A DNA stretch of 64,000 nucleotides, from assembly GCA_037976565.1 (NCBI GenBank), contig CP137668.1, forward strand, positions 34,796,088 to 34,860,087, in the 5' to 3' direction. Each line of letters starts with the position of its first letter. Positions within the stretch are counted from its first letter, which is position 1. The notes below the pieces were generated by a model. The model saw nothing but the letters and a program-made list of their open reading frames with translations. It ran no database searches and was not told where the DNA came from. This stretch comes from Mesocentrotus franciscanus. Its lineage: Eukaryota; Echinodermata; Echinoidea; Camarodonta; Strongylocentrotidae. Below are positions 10,730 to 22,391 of the stretch, piece by piece. Made by a program: the position numbers and the translations under genes.

Positions 10730-10995
10730 CGTATATAGGAGGGTGCCCCCGGGGAGGGGGTAATCCGATTTGGTTTGGACGGGGTTGTGCCGCTCAAGCC
10801 TCGAAATTTCTACCCATTTTTCTCGAAATATAGGCCCATTTTTCACAATTTTCGACATTTTTTGAATTTTTGGAAAAACGGACCCATGTTTTGTGATATT
10901 TTTGTAAAGAATAGACCCCAGTTTAGGGATTTTTTGTGAAAATTCGACCCATTAGAGCGGCACATCCCCGTATGTCTATTATGTGGGTATCCCCC
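10730..10995. repeat. Dispersed repeat with inner inverted words
   Basis: The GC-rich edges ggtgcccccggggaggggg and gtgggtatcccccctcccc enclose AT-rich DNA. Inside, ttgtgccgctcaag and its near-complement gagcggcacatcc form an inverted pair around 10785 and 10950. This looks like a MITE-class repeat; no coding content. Confidence 0.5.
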
Positions 10996-13237
10996 CTCCC
11001 CACCCTTCTTTCAGACCTAATGTGATTTTATGACGTTGCGGTGAAGAAAGATCGTGCGTTGTCTGACGTTTTCCTCCACCACCCCCTATTGCATCTATGC
11101 ATTGTGACGTAATTAAATGATGAGCGATCATTAGGAGTAATTCAATCGCGGGAGTCATTGGGTTAAGCCCTCGCACTTTCGATTCTTGTTCCATCTTCAA
11201 TATCCCAAAAGACCCATGGTCGAGTCTCTGCCCTCGATCTAGATTCTGACGACTCGTTTACTTCCGTCACTACATACTTGAACTGGATGAGCGATGAAGT
11301 AAAATGACACCATATTTTCTTTCAACTGGTCGGTGGTATGTATTTTAAATCTTTATGCTATCACCTTCCTCTTTTTAATTTTTATTTTAGATCCTTTAAC
11401 GCACTACATACCGTTTTGGTTAGTGATTGCTATGAGACATAAAATGTTTTATTTGTATCAAATAATGAATTTTATCAACTGCTCCTTCATGCCTCGGTCA
11501 GATATGATGCGGCAAAATCGCAGCGTGTTTTTTATTTTTATGATGACGTAAAGTGTAATACGCGTCACATTCCTGTATCTTATAACACACAGCTCAGTGA
11601 ATACGCGCAGGACCGCGCCATTCATTTCCACGTAAAAACTAGGCGTTTTTTTTTCCCCGGTGGTTTTACTGCGTCATATCTGAACGAGCCTTAAAGCAAT
11701 TCTCTTCTAGTCAGAACCATCTTTAGGCATTCTTCAGCTGGAGGTGTCAGAAGTTAAATTTATTGAAATCTACATCGGGCCTATGTTTAGTACGTATGAT
11801 TTTTTTTTAAAGGTGATTCTACTTTTTGAATTTGACAGATTTAGATTATTTAATATCATTTAAAAATGCTTTAAATTAGTACATTGAATCTGTATACCAC
11901 AGTTTCCAGAACAAATATTATTGTTCCTTTCGTTTTTTTCAAACCTTCTGATATTAAGTTGTGTTGCATAGTTATCGGTTATTGACTTTAAACGTAATAT
12001 TTGTAGTTTAATGACCCATTGTATCATGTATGATTTGCTTATAAATTTGTGGCCAAGCGCAGTTAAAATCCTCTCCCTCCCCCCCCTCCCCCACAAAATA
12101 AATAAAAATAAATCAAAAACTAGAATACGATTACATTACATTTGAAATTCTATTCTTTTGTTAAAGCTAGTTCACCATACCCACAGCTGCATGGCGGTAA
12201 TGAATGCTTATAACTTACACCATAACGCTTAAATAACACGATCGCAAAGACTTTTTGATATATAAATTTAAGGCAATTCAATAGCATTTCCACCTATTTA
12301 AATGTACGATTATGACAATGACATATTACACAATCCAAACATCATTCGTATAGGTAATTAGAGTTGGGTATTGCAATCGCCCTTAAGTTGATTTCCTGAA
12401 AGTATCTACGATCGTTTTTATTCAGGTTTTCTACCAAACACCTTATTCGGACCATTCTGTTTGGAGCTCAAACATCAGATTCATAAATGTGATTTCTTCA
12501 AACTATGATAACATTTATTCACAACATCTATCCGCTCTAGTTGATACAACTATCATACTCAGCCTGAGGGCTTTGTACGAAAGATCCATACTGTCTCAAC
12601 TCCTGTGCGGATAGATCATATAATGAACTCATTCGCATGCAGCATTTGCAGATCATGAAAGTGGTTGACATCCACTTTAAAACCAAGGTTGATGTAAGAG
12701 GTTGTAGAAGAAATTTGTTCATTCTTTAGCTCCATATTTCAATTTGCTTCCTTGTCACACTATGAACATTGTAACTTCTTGTTGTAATATATGTTTGTTT
12801 ATATATGTTATTATGTCTTCCCATTACTTCTCTGCATCCTTTCCACTTGCTGTTAACAATCGACATTTATGCAAGCAATGAACGCAGGAAAACACACCCT
12901 GCAAGGGGGTTTGGATATGTGTGACTATAAAGTAAAGGGTAAGGGATCAAATGATTTTCACTGTGATCAGAGTATTTCTCTGTCTTAGCAAGTTTGTATG
13001 TACAGTTTTTTTTCTTAATGAAAATAACCAGTGCTCATTTAAGTGTAAAATGTGTAAATGTAAAATTTACTAGAACCTCACACATCAATATCAGCCCATT
13101 CTGTACCATGGGCAACACATCCCACCTAAGAGTTTGAATGTTTAACAATACTTTTGGGCCTAGAAGGTTTGTTCTTCTACTAGAAACTAAAAACGAGCAA
13201 ACTGCTACAAGTTAATAGAGTTCATGAATTTACTACC
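10996..13237. other. Anonymous AT-rich DNA, one coding-like patch
   Basis: No gene could be supported across most of this stretch. The only coding-like patch is 12537-12740 on the minus strand (separate entry). The remaining open frames are short and of biased composition. Confidence 0.5.
12537..12740 (-). pseudogene. Possible broken cytoplasmic-tail exon
   Basis: Two successive minus-strand frames look coding. The first reads NEQISSTTSYINLGFKVDV and ends near HANEF. A +1-type shift then gives SSLYDLSAQELRQYGSF and ends AEYDSCIN-stop. The mix of Tyr, Ser, Asn and acidic residues with SYINL and YDLSAQEL words resembles a receptor tail. It lies downstream of gene B on the same strand and could be a lost or alternative tail exon of that gene. 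I cannot place its splice sites, so both coding status and link to B are speculative. Confidence 0.25.
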
Positions 13238-13779
13238 TTAAAGGTACTATGTCCCATTTGCAGGCCAACAAAATGAAAAAGTTAAATTCTAATGGCATTT
13301 GAAAGATACTACTGATTTAGAACTTCCTTCAAAACGAAAAGGCTGGAAAATGTCTTTTTGTGGGAAATTAACGACGGATTAGTTGTCGAATCGACATAAG
13401 TGATTGCAACCACTTATGTTAATAGTCTGATTTTCAGACCCTTGGACCGATTGGTCGTATGTTTTGTGCTGCGCAAAGATTCAATCAGTTTAATTTTGGC
13501 CATTACAAGAAGTGGGTTATTGATGTAGACAAATGCTGCATGTACATGTTACAGCTCATTTTATGTATTTTATTACCTAAGAAAAAAAGAAGTCAGTCCG
13601 TCACTGAAAAGTGTCTGACAGTGAAATCTAGAAAGTAAACGGGTTTTCTTGCATAATTTGAATACTAGGACGTTGCTAACGTTTAAATTTCACAGATAGG
13701 ACATACATGACATATTCATGATTCCTGCAATGTTCTAAAGAATTTGATGGTGGCTGCAAAAGGGACATAGTATCTTTAA
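13238..13779. mobile_element. MITE with TTAA flanks, family 1 copy a
   Basis: TTAA lies at both edges (13238-13241 and 13776-13779). The inverted ends are AGGTACTATGTCCC on the left and the complement AGATACTATGTCCC on the right. A second copy lies at about 34170-34699. TTAA targets are typical of piggyBac-like elements, but the ends are not diagnostic. No transposase. Confidence 0.8.
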
Positions 13780-14389
13780 GTGTTTCTCGGTTTGAAGTGG
13801 TTCTGTAGACGTCTCCAAACATATGCCGTAACTTCCATCAAATATCTTCGGGATATCCCATATTTAACATTGTGAGGATTAAATCATAGTATACATTTTT
13901 CTTCAAACCTCCGTCTATTCATATTCCTCATATTGAACCAGAATCTGATGCTACATAAAAAGCACCCAAACGCATACAAATCTGAATAAAGACACAAGAG
14001 GGCGCCATTGCGATAATTAAGAATGGCTTTATCAATCGACAAAATCCAAGTGGAGGAAGATACAATAACTGAAACAAAACACAAAACAAAACAGATACAG
14101 GTATAAAATCGTACACTTCGCAAAAGTGAATTCTGACATTGTATCATAAGTTTAAAAAATTAGATTTCTTTAAATTAATTTCTTTTGCGTCCTTTCTCTT
14201 ATCTCGCAAGGCTAGACTAATATGTTTTATGTCGATCTTTCTCCTATCCGTCTCATTGTCTTCTTTTCTCGCACATATTCTTCTGTTATTCCACTCCTTT
14301 CTTACCCTTCCCCTTCTCTTCCATTTAATTAAACATCCGCGTTTTGTAATACACTCTTTCGTGTAATTTCTCCCTCTCACATTTACATT

Positions 14390-14505
14390 ACCCCATCTCC
14401 CCCTCTCTCTTTCCCCCACATTTGACCCCCTCTCTCTCTATCTCTTTCTTTCTCTCACTCTCTCATTTTCTCGTACTTTCCCTGTCTCTCTTCCTCTCTC
14501 TGAAA
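14390..14505. repeat. CT-rich low-complexity tract
   Basis: A pyrimidine-rich run of ctctctcttt and tctctctctatctc words. Its complement gives a spurious Arg/Glu-rich open frame. Confidence 0.85.
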
Positions 14506-15343
14506 TTGTAAGTCGAATTTTCTAAGACGTATTGGTTCAGATTATTCTACCTTTGCAGTAATTGCAATGCAATTGAAATTTAGTTTTGATGTCAATATAA
14601 AGTAACTACAATAGTAAAATAAAAAAATATATATTTAATTTATTATGGTATTGCTATGCATCAAAATATTGCCTTCTGGGATTTTTTTACATGCTACTTA
14701 GACATAAAGAAGAACAAGAAAAGCAAGTATGTCTAATCTGTATTACAGTGTGTAATAATTTAAAAAAGGTACTTTGTTCATAGTAAGAATTAAATATATA
14801 GAATGAAAAATATTCCTTTAACAAACTCATTCAAACAAAGAGTTTCGAGCCCGTAAAACGAATGTATTGTTTGAAAGCAATTGTTCTCTGTTTAAAGATA
14901 TGCTTATCTCTCATAAAACATCTTGTCTATTATTACTAAAATGAGGATTAAAATGAAACAATGAACAAGAATGTTTTGGTAGGTATCCATGCATTAAGGT
15001 TGGGTGACAATATTTCCATTTTTTGTTAGAGACTCAAGAAGTCCACAGTTCATTTTTTTCGATTTTAAAGAGATGTTTGGTACTACAAAGTCGAAGAACA
15101 GCAACGAATACAGACATACATAAGCTTTTCGTCTTGCACACATCGGAGTGCAAGACGAAGTTTAAGTTCCAAGTTCAAGAGCTTGTTTACATCTCTTATA
15201 TATTTTTGTAACCCTTCCTATGAAAAATTAGCTTTTATTCTGTTGTAAACAATGCATTTACACTTGCTACCGCTCACTCGAATATGATAGCATCCAATAA
15301 GGAAATTGCTGTCAACTGCAAAGTACCTCGCCACAAAAGCAAC

Positions 15344-15415
15344 CCTTAACCTAACCATAACTGTTACCCTAACCGTAATCCTATAACCCTGACCCTACTC
15401 TAGCCCTAATACATT
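15344..15415. repeat. Degenerate telomere-like CCCTAA array
   Basis: About ten imperfect units of the form aaccct/accctaa occur in series (aacccttaacctaac, gttaccctaaccg, tataaccctgaccct, agccctaat). The strand and period fit the metazoan TTAGGG repeat, heavily mutated. It is too short and diverged to be a telomere. Confidence 0.6.
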
Positions 15416-16069
15416 TTATCAATTCTTTGTAGGGTATTCTACAGTTTTACCCAAAATGGTAATAACTCTTTTTTTTTTACATTTAGGACGACAATCATTA
15501 TATTTAAATTCCGAATTAGAAATATCATTTTCTAGAAATATCAATACTAAATACATGAATATGTTTATGTTCGAGTGAATATGACTATTGTACTGAACAA
15601 AACATTTCCTTATGAAATGAAGATATATTTTACCATGTGGTGTACATATATCAGTGTTTGCTTTCACTAGTTCTATAAAGCGATCGCGTGTTATTCTAAC
15701 AGAAAGTAAAGTGTCCATTACATTATATTCCATTCTTAATGGTAGTTTACATCACGTGGTACTCTATAAAAAAAAAAACAATGCACTAGTCACTTGACGT
15801 GAATTACCACCGTTACTGTAATCAACGTCAATCCTATAGGAACTTGCATTTGTCACATATAGAAATTGAAACTACTTACAGAATCCTCTGTTAAATCTTA
15901 CGCCAACGCACTATCGAAACAAAAATAAGTTTTCAATAAATAGAAACCACTTAGAAAACCTTCAAATGTCATATTTGGTCGTGTGTATCAGTATTGGGTT
16001 CAGGAATTATAAAATTAGTCGTAGCAGATAACATCCGTAGTTCCTCGTTGAAATAGTTGTTTTTATTGC

Positions 16070-16461
16070 TTAAAGATAAAGTTGAGTTCTGGTCATGCGA
16101 TTGCATTGTGAAAGAAACGGTGTGGAATCGATCAGAAAAGGTTGATCATCTAGCATATAAGTAGTGGCGTGTACTGCAAGGTTCTGGAATCATCAAAATG
16201 ATAAGAAATTCGGCCCAGTCTTGGTAAAGTTACAAGCACTGTACATAGAAAGATGTATATGGGACTACAGAAACAAGTGGCATAAAAATCCATCCCGATT
16301 TTTATGCTGTTACATGCCATATTTAGAATATTAATGCATTTGAAGGGCCATGCTTTTCAGGGAACATTTTTTATCTGAGGTTCTTCCACACTTGCATAAT
16401 AACAATGATAACGCTCACAAATTATTTTTCACCTCTTCCCAGAACTCAACCTTCTCTTTAA
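16070..16461. mobile_element. MITE with TTAA flanks, family 2 copy a
   Basis: TTAA lies at 16070-16073 and 16458-16461. The ends read AAAGATAAAGTTGAGTTCTGG-like on the left and the complement AAAGAGAAGGTTGAGTTCTGG-like on the right. An inverted copy lies at about 60715-61110. The element abuts the end of the candidate last exon of gene B: a TAG at 16462-16464 touches its edge, so it may lie in or beside the 3' UTR of B. Confidence 0.8.
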
Positions 16462-16537
16462 CTAGTAGAAAGTGCGTCGAGGTTGAGGTAGCTTTTGGCT
16501 AATTCTCATGATGATTGACAAAGGGTCAGCTCCTTGT

Positions 16538-16573
16538 TCAAGCATGGTGCTGCGATTGAACGGCCGAAGAACT
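16538..16573 (-). CDS. Copy B candidate last exon (short tail)
   Basis: A strong acceptor (tatttcattttag) precedes AGTTCTTCGGCC. Joined in phase 0 to the TM exon, this gives SSSAVQSQHHA and a stop at 16538-16540. In another frame the same exon reads VLRPFNRSTMLEQGADP and runs to a TAG at 16462-16464, which looks at least as coding-like. If an intervening exon changes phase, the longer tail would be used. Copies A and C leave the TM exon in phase 2, unlike B. Confidence 0.35.
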   Translation of the reverse strand, partial: SSSAVQSQHHA

Positions 16574-19500
16574 CTAAAATGAAATAATTGTGTATATATA
16601 ATATATAAAAATCTCGTGATGTCAAGGTAAGAACAAACACAGGAAACCATTTATACTCATTCAATTTAACCGGGCCATTAGCCAACAACGGGGACAAACA
16701 CTGTCGTGACCAATATAAAGAATACAATACGGACAATGCAAATTGAGTCAACTCATAGTTTGTTAATCTAGGGCCAGGAGAAGCATCTGAGAAAGAGAGC
16801 AATGATATATATTTTGAGCAATTTCTCCCTTTATCGCCAGAATTTTGTTCTTCCGTTGAATTATGTGCATCATTTAACATTTAAATATCTCACTTTCCTC
16901 GGGAATATGCCCCTGTATTTTTAGACTTTAAAAGAGTTTTTTCCCATTAAAAAAAAAGATCATCCCTAAAAGTCAGATTATCAACCCATCAAGAGATATA
17001 TCAGATCAGTAAACAATGAACACAACAAGTTTTAACCCCGAATAATTTGTTTTGACATCTGCAAAATACGTGAAAACGAACCGTTTGCGTAAACCGAACT
17101 TTTTTCATTTTAGTTTCTGGTAATATGATATGAAGAGATCGTCATTCATTGCATTGCTTGACAAATGCTCCCGCGTGTATGCGCTCATCCTAGAGAGTGT
17201 GGGCGTGGGTGAGCAGAGATGTGTAGGGTGTGCGCGCAAGGAAGTTAGAGTGTGTGTGCAAGATAAAGGCAATTTACTTACCAGAGCAATAGACTTGCTT
17301 CGTCTTTTCATCCACAAAACAAATTCAACGACGATGAGGACGAGTACAGAAATAAGTGCAAGGGTAAGAAGAATGACGACAGTGACCAGGGCGGATAATC
17401 GGATGGTGCAATAATTGACGCTTGTGCACGTACCTGTACGGTAAAGATAGTGTACAGATAGTAAAATGCTAATATTCAAAGATGGCTATTACTGTCAATG
17501 ACGTTGAAAATGACATTATTCTTATCATCTGGATATCAGCTTTTACTGCTAGGGTTTTCCTCCCCAAGAGAGTACAAATAAATGAATGAATGAATCCTAA
17601 AAGTATACTTCTTCAGCATCATTGCATAATAATGCTCCGGCATATTATCAACTATACACCGGACACTGGGCATAACAAGAACCTACCGCACATCATTAAT
17701 GATTTTATGGTTACAGTTTAGATGCATCAAAAGGAACTCAATATTGTGTCAAATGATGTCCTTGCCTGGCTCCCAAACCGCAATATGCCCCCTTAGCTAA
17801 GAAACGTCGTAAGAAGGAGGAAATTGAATATTGCCATGAAAATAGCAACTGTATAATATTAGATATAATAGAACAATAGATAGTTAAGTTGCTTACCATT
17901 TACAGGTACGTCTGGCAACCCGATCGTCGATGGGAACACTATCAAGAAAAGCAAAAGTGAAAGGAGACTTCGACATGCTATAAGGCACTCAATGTGTGGA
18001 ACAAGACAACGACAAGAAAACGGTCAAAGATAGTTACATGAATGACTGATAGAAATACACTAATAAAAACAAGTCAATGCGAAGAAAATTAGTATAATCC
18101 CCTTTTCGTTGTATTATTAAATGACAAATGTACGCATGCAGAATCCAATTCAGATTCAAAACGCACTAGTTTCCTACATATATCATTTGAATGTAATATC
18201 AATTTCCTTATCAACATATATATAATTTCAAAATTATTCATAGGAACTCTCTTTAATTTGTGATTGCAATTCAACAATTTGAGGAATAGAGGTATAATAT
18301 TTGATAAGCCGTCCATTAGACATAATTATCTCACTGGATCAAATCAACGGCATGTCTTCAGTCGATCAGTCGAACCTAGAAGGAGAGATTGAACATTATC
18401 ACGAGTAATTTTCTTTTTTTCTCAAAAATGCACAGAAACATATGAATTGCTACAGTTAATGGTTGTTATTACTGTAAGATCTTTTATACAGTCGGTCCCA
18501 AACGGCAATTCAAAAAATGACTAAACTTTTAACAATAGATTTGTGTGCTTAACGTGGTATAAGGAATCGACTTATCCATTGGCGAATATTCATTGTACAT
18601 CATTTAAACTTTGATCACAGTAATAATCATAATGACGATTCTTTAAGGACAGATCCCTTGGTTCTTCTTACCAAATATTTGTTCTCGACATGACGGAGTG
18701 TTCCCATGCCAATCGAAATCTTGTGACGAGGAATTAGTTCCCCTCCCACATTTCAGCACCTTGTCTCCACCCACTAGCTCTTGGTCGTCATTGCACATAG
18801 CTGTGATAGATGTGCCGTGCATGTATCCATTCGATGTCGTCTTCCAAATTCCATTGTGCAGCTGAGGTGGCTCGTTGCAGAATCCGAATGAAACTGTATT
18901 TTTCGGTAAAATGAAAACGAGACACGAAACGTTAGATTAAACCACGAAAAAACTTAAAACATGGACAAAGAGGTGTCGTAGTAGAATGTGATGCAAAGGA
19001 CGTGGGCGCGAGCCCGGCTCGGGCCCCGTGTCCTTTAGCGAGACATTAATATGCTTTTATCACGAATCTTTATTCATAGTCAAAAAGTGATCAGAGTGGG
19101 CCTCGAAATTGTTTTTCGGATCAGCTGGACTTTGATATAACATCAGAGTATTTACAATGATCTACGTTTGTTGTTTCTGTTGTATGGAACTCCCTCAATA
19201 TACTGTTTCGCTTACAAAAATTAAAACAAATACAGCGTGTATTTCGACAGTTTTATGATTCCTACTAGCATCTTTCAAAATTGAATTACCGTTGAAGAGA
19301 GCAGCCCAGTGTCCGGTTGGGTCAATAATGTTTGTTCTACAGCGACCACTATCTTGAGTAAGTTTGGTAACATCCAATGCAGTTTGATTGATACACGAGC
19401 AGTGGGTTCGGTTTTGATGTACGGCGTATTGTGGAGAGTCAGAAAAGGCCTTGCAGTGGGTAAGACATTGATCCCTGCTCTCATTAACACTTTTTGACAG

Positions 19501-22391
19501 CAGATGAATGTATTTCGCAAGGTTGAAACACCCAACTTTACTAAAAACTATTATTAAAAAAAAAATAGACATGAAAAAGTTAAAACAGTACAATATTCTA
19601 AAATAGCCTATACCATTAGAGAATTAACATCAATTTGTTTAACTCCAGAAGAAGATTTATTTTACCACACTGCTGACTACCTCAATTTTGAGTACCATTG
19701 GTTAATTGGCCCCTTATTTGAAAAGAGTTGCGATTGATCCAAATCTCTCGCAGATTATTCCTTAGTTGCATAGTTGCAAACTCGTATCGGTTTCAGTTTG
19801 TCAGACTGTGTCAGGCTGATGGAATGGTTGCTTCAGTATCTTCTTTGTGAGATTTCTGGGCGATAATGCGGAATCATATCCATACTTTGACCCGTAACTC
19901 ACGGGATTCACGGCAAAGTGCTGCAAAATACACGTACCGGCGGTGGGTTGCGCGCGCACCCCATCGTCAGTACGGTATGCAATTGTATTGTGCAGCAGTT
20001 TGCCGTGAGAAAGTGTATATTATAAGTCTTCATTTTTAGGAAAAATACTCCCCAAAAGATAAGAAAATTGACACGATCCAGGTAAGAAACATAACGACTT
20101 TTAAATCATGGCCATTATTTGAAGAAAACATGAATATTTACTTTATTTTAGGTTTGTTTTAGTAGGGTATCTCCACGCCGGAGTTACGGGTCAAAGTATG
20201 GATATGATTCCGCATTAGCGCCGATTTCTGGGCTCTCAAACCAATGTCATCTGCTACACATCCCAAGGAACACTGGTTGCTCATCGGTGTATACAAAGAA
20301 GATCACTGGAGTAAGATCACTGCCTTGTGGTATGCCATCCTTTGTGTTCTTCATATATCATTATTATCCTTTGTTTTCTTATTCGTTCAGCAAAGAAGCG
20401 CACATTGTGAAGTACTTGGATCAGTTTAGTCTTCTTTAGGCAGGGTGCATGTATAATTGAACAGTATATGCTTCATCATATATTAAATTTCAACCTGTAA
20501 AATAGCCTTATATACAATAAATGGATTACAATCTCATTGGAGACATCTGTGGTTCAAGTGGGGTTGTCACAGTGATAGCAGGTGTACTGACATTTAGGAG
20601 AACAGCCATATTGTTCACGGTTAATTTCTTTATCTACGTATACTTACCATTACAATTTATCACTACCAATTTGTAAGCAGCTGTACAACTGGATGTAAAG
20701 TTCTCGCAATCTTGCAGACGATGAGTGACTGTAACATAAAAAAACGTTTTGCGTACAGGTGATGAATGTTGTCAAACAATGAGTCGTCATTATTTTATAT
20801 ACAACAGCCAATATTCCACAAATTATTTAATCTTGGCAATATTTTAATAATTTGTTTCAACAAAATTACGCGTTTATAAAACTAGACAATAAATTTTGAA
20901 AATCGACCATTTCGTTGATATGAATAGGCATTACTGTCAAATCCTATTTCTAAACACACTATATAGATAACTTGCACACACATGCACGTAAACGATGTCG
21001 CCATGGTGTCCATACTCACACGAGTTACAATTATAACTTGTTCCATTTAATCCTGAAGTAGTGTTCCTCCAAGTAGTTTCGTAAGCTCCGGGAAACCCTG
21101 CCTCTCTACATATAGTATCTGCGACATCCATATGCCAGGCGTTTCTGCATACGGGTTGGGTCAGAACTCTGATATATTCTGAACCTTCCAATGCTTCGTG
21201 AATGTCAGTGTTGTCTTCTGGTGAAACCAAGTAAACCAGTATAAGAGGATGAGTGCCATTATACCAAGTTTAATAGACATTTATGTTGATAACGTTTTTC
21301 TTAAGAGCTACCCACACTGTTCAGATTTCCCCTTAAAGCTGGAGGGGTATAGAGGTTCACAAGACGAATCAATTTTCTTCACATGAAAATGGCTCTTTGT
21401 GTAGATTATCGGTTAATTCGTTAATGTTATTATCATTTACATTTCTTCCAATTATCAGAAGTCGTTATATTACTATCAATAACCTTATAACCTGTATAGT
21501 AATCGTTTCATGAGTTTCTCTTTATTTCACCTTGTCCTGTTTTTGTTTGTTCGTTTCTTGATTTTGACTAAAGAAAGGCGCTCACCTGTTTGCGTGAAAC
21601 AAGAGAGGGACAGATGAAATCCTGTTCTAGACTCAGACCTATCAGAGCGGAAGGTGATCTCAAGATGGTTTCCAAGAGAAAGATAAGGTGTAATCACTTT
21701 GATTCCACTGTACTTTGCTTCAGAAGATGGATGGTTAATTTCTTCTAAGTATAGATAATCACTATCCTCGGTATGGAAATCATCAAATGTGACGACGATT
21801 CTTTGAGCGAGGTCGTTTGCTCGTACATCCCAGAGAATCTCTAAATTGTTGCCGTAGGGTTCTGGATAGTCCGGCGATGTCACATTCTTGAAATCACCAC
21901 ATTCTAATGAGATCGATACAGTCTCTCCTTTAGCTGTAATTATGAAGGGCGTACACTTAGTAACCAACTGTTTATAACAAAACATCAGTGAAAACTAACT
22001 TTAGATATATCACGACTGTATAATATCATGACCTACACAGGTACTGATTTGATTATTTGATATCATTCTTCTCGTGATAAACACACGTAAGAAAATTAGC
22101 ATGAAACGTTATGTCCTCACCGATTTCCCAAAGTTACTCATGTTATCACGCTAAAATAATAGTTTTATTGGTAAAGGTTCACTGAACATGGAGTGATCAA
22201 TAAAAGAGGTAACAGTCGTTGTGTCATCAATTAAAGTGTGGAAAGCACCAACATTTAACGACAGAAAAATCGAAAGCCATGTCCGCTCTAAATTATACAA
22301 TGTACATACCCTTTACTCGGCCAAATCTGAGAGCAAGAAGAACAGATAAATTTAGAACATACAGAATGCACATCGTATGTACTGGATACAT
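16538..22391 (-). CDS. Receptor copy B: CUB-SRCR-WSC-CCP-TM protein
   Basis: Nine exons give a deduced type I membrane receptor of about 472 residues. The order is signal peptide (1-27), CUB (28-143), SRCR (144-236), WSC-like (237-322), CCP (323-396), linker (397-410), TM exon (411-461) and a short tail. Exons from TM to signal are 17282-17433, 17897-17938, 18672-18893, 19290-19547, 20648-20728, 21020-21217, 21586-21933 and 22310-22391. Extracellular exon junctions are all phase 1, and the frame closes exactly. All sites are AG/GT with no internal stop. The mix of pattern-recognition and adhesion modules suggests an innate immune or cell-surface lectin-like role, but the ligand is unknown. 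I know of no named family with this exact order. The tail exon is uncertain. Confidence 0.75.
17282..17433 (-). CDS. Copy B transmembrane exon
   Basis: The acceptor taccgtacag precedes GTCTSVNYCTIRLSALV, then a long Val/Leu/Ile helix (VTVVILLTLALISVLVLIVV) and the basic stop-transfer WMKRRSKS. The donor is CTG/gtaagt (phase 0). The helix has the same position and length as in A and C, but the sequence is not close to theirs, and the exon phase at its 3' end differs. This part of B therefore has a different history from its 5' half. Confidence 0.8.
17897..17938 (-). CDS. Copy B linker micro-exon
   Basis: This 42-nt exon lies between acceptor tcttgatag and donor AATG/gtaagc and encodes FPSTIGLPDVPVNG in phase 1-1. 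It is one codon shorter than the linkers of A and C and is not similar in sequence. It is placed by phase and position only. Confidence 0.55.
18672..18893 (-). CDS. Copy B CCP/sushi exon
   Basis: A complete CCP module in one 222-nt phase 1-1 exon with no start codon of its own. Residues include GFCNEPPQLHNG, the second Cys in AMCNDD, LKCGRG and the closing DWHGNTPSCRE. All four cysteines and the final Trp are present. The acceptor is aatacag and the donor TTTG/gtaaga. By hand count it shares about 42 of 74 residues with copy C, against about 57 of 74 for A versus C. Confidence 0.85.
18975..19060. repeat. Old SINE remnant (copy B intron)
   Basis: The words gcgagcccggctcgggcc and gcgagacattaatatg match the pattern of a SINE tail also found as ggcaagacattaatctc in copy C. 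The position in the WSC-CCP intron is the same in all three paralogues. Confidence 0.45.
19290..19547 (-). CDS. Copy B WSC-like exon
   Basis: One WSC-like carbohydrate-binding module in a 258-nt phase 1-1 exon. It runs KVGCFNLAKYIHLL, RDQCLTHCKAF, QYAVHQNRTHCSCINQ, GRCRTN and GHWAALFNG. The paired Cys of CLTHC and the CSC core are intact, unlike copy A. The acceptor is ataatag and the donor AACG/gtaatt. The final Cys-Gly-Gly of classical WSC domains is replaced by Gly-His-Trp, so WSC-like is the safer name. Confidence 0.85.
19859..20222. mobile_element. MITE in gene B intron, 8-bp target duplication
   Basis: Terminal inverted repeats of about 40 bp begin GGCGATAATGCGGAATCA on the left and GGCGCTAATGCGGAATCA as the complement of the right end. 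GATTTCTG is duplicated at 19851-19858 and 20223-20230. The paralogous intron of gene C lacks the element and shows a single gatatttctggg at 44680, confirming insertion after the B/C split. The superfamily is uncertain (hAT- or Mutator-like by duplication length). Confidence 0.9.
20240..20345 (-). pseudogene. Ancient reverse-transcriptase fragment in gene B intron
   Basis: On the minus strand a short relic reads GIPQGSDLTPVIFFVYTDEQ. This matches RT motif B and its downstream strand. The paralogous intron of C holds GIPQGCVFAPLIFTVYTNEQ, so the insertion predates the B/C duplication. It is far too short to be functional. Confidence 0.7.
20648..20728 (-). CDS. Copy B SRCR second-half exon
   Basis: The acceptor tatgttacag precedes 81 nt encoding THRLQDCENFTSSC and VVINCNG, then donor AATG/gtaagt. 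It supplies the last cysteines of the SRCR fold and joins in phase 1 to the exon ending NCNS. Confidence 0.8.
21020..21217 (-). CDS. Copy B SRCR first-half exon
   Basis: A 198-nt phase 1-1 exon encodes the N-terminal two thirds of a scavenger-receptor cysteine-rich domain: YIRVLTQPVCRNAWHMD, then ADTICREAGFPGAYETTW and YNCNS. The W-x-x-x-D/V-A-x-x-I-C-R-E-A-G-F core matches the SRCR consensus. SRCR domains bind microbial or endogenous polyanionic ligands. The acceptor is tttcaccag. The donor is TCGT/gtgagt, conserved in all three copies. Confidence 0.88.
21586..21933 (-). CDS. Copy B CUB exon
   Basis: A complete CUB module (116 residues) in a 348-nt phase 1-1 exon. Key segments are ECGDFKNVTSPDYPEPY, ILWDVRANDLAQRIVVTFDD, FHTEDSDYLYL, FRSDRSESRTGFHLSLSC. 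Only the first and last consensus cysteines remain; the two middle cysteines are replaced, as in copy C. The acidic residues around DDFHTED-D resemble the calcium-site pattern of binding CUB domains; this is inference. The acceptor is taattacag and the donor ACAG/gtgagc. Confidence 0.9.
22310..22391 (-). CDS. Copy B signal-peptide exon
   Basis: The frame starts at ATG (22391-22389) and reads MYPVHTMCILYVLNLSVLL, then ALRFGRVKG. This is a hydrophobic core after a short N-region, ending at AAGG/gtatgt in phase 1 exactly as required by the CUB exon. Copy C has an equivalent exon of the same 82-nt length. A second in-frame ATG six codons on could also serve as the start. Confidence 0.75.

Larger units (their letters stand above)
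13780..16069. other. Anonymous DNA downstream of gene B
   Basis: Beyond the pyrimidine tract (14390-14505) and the telomere-like patch (15344-15415) I see no supportable gene. The minus-strand frames at 13884-14147 and 15419-15733 are AT-rich with no recognisable domain or splice context. Confidence 0.45.
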
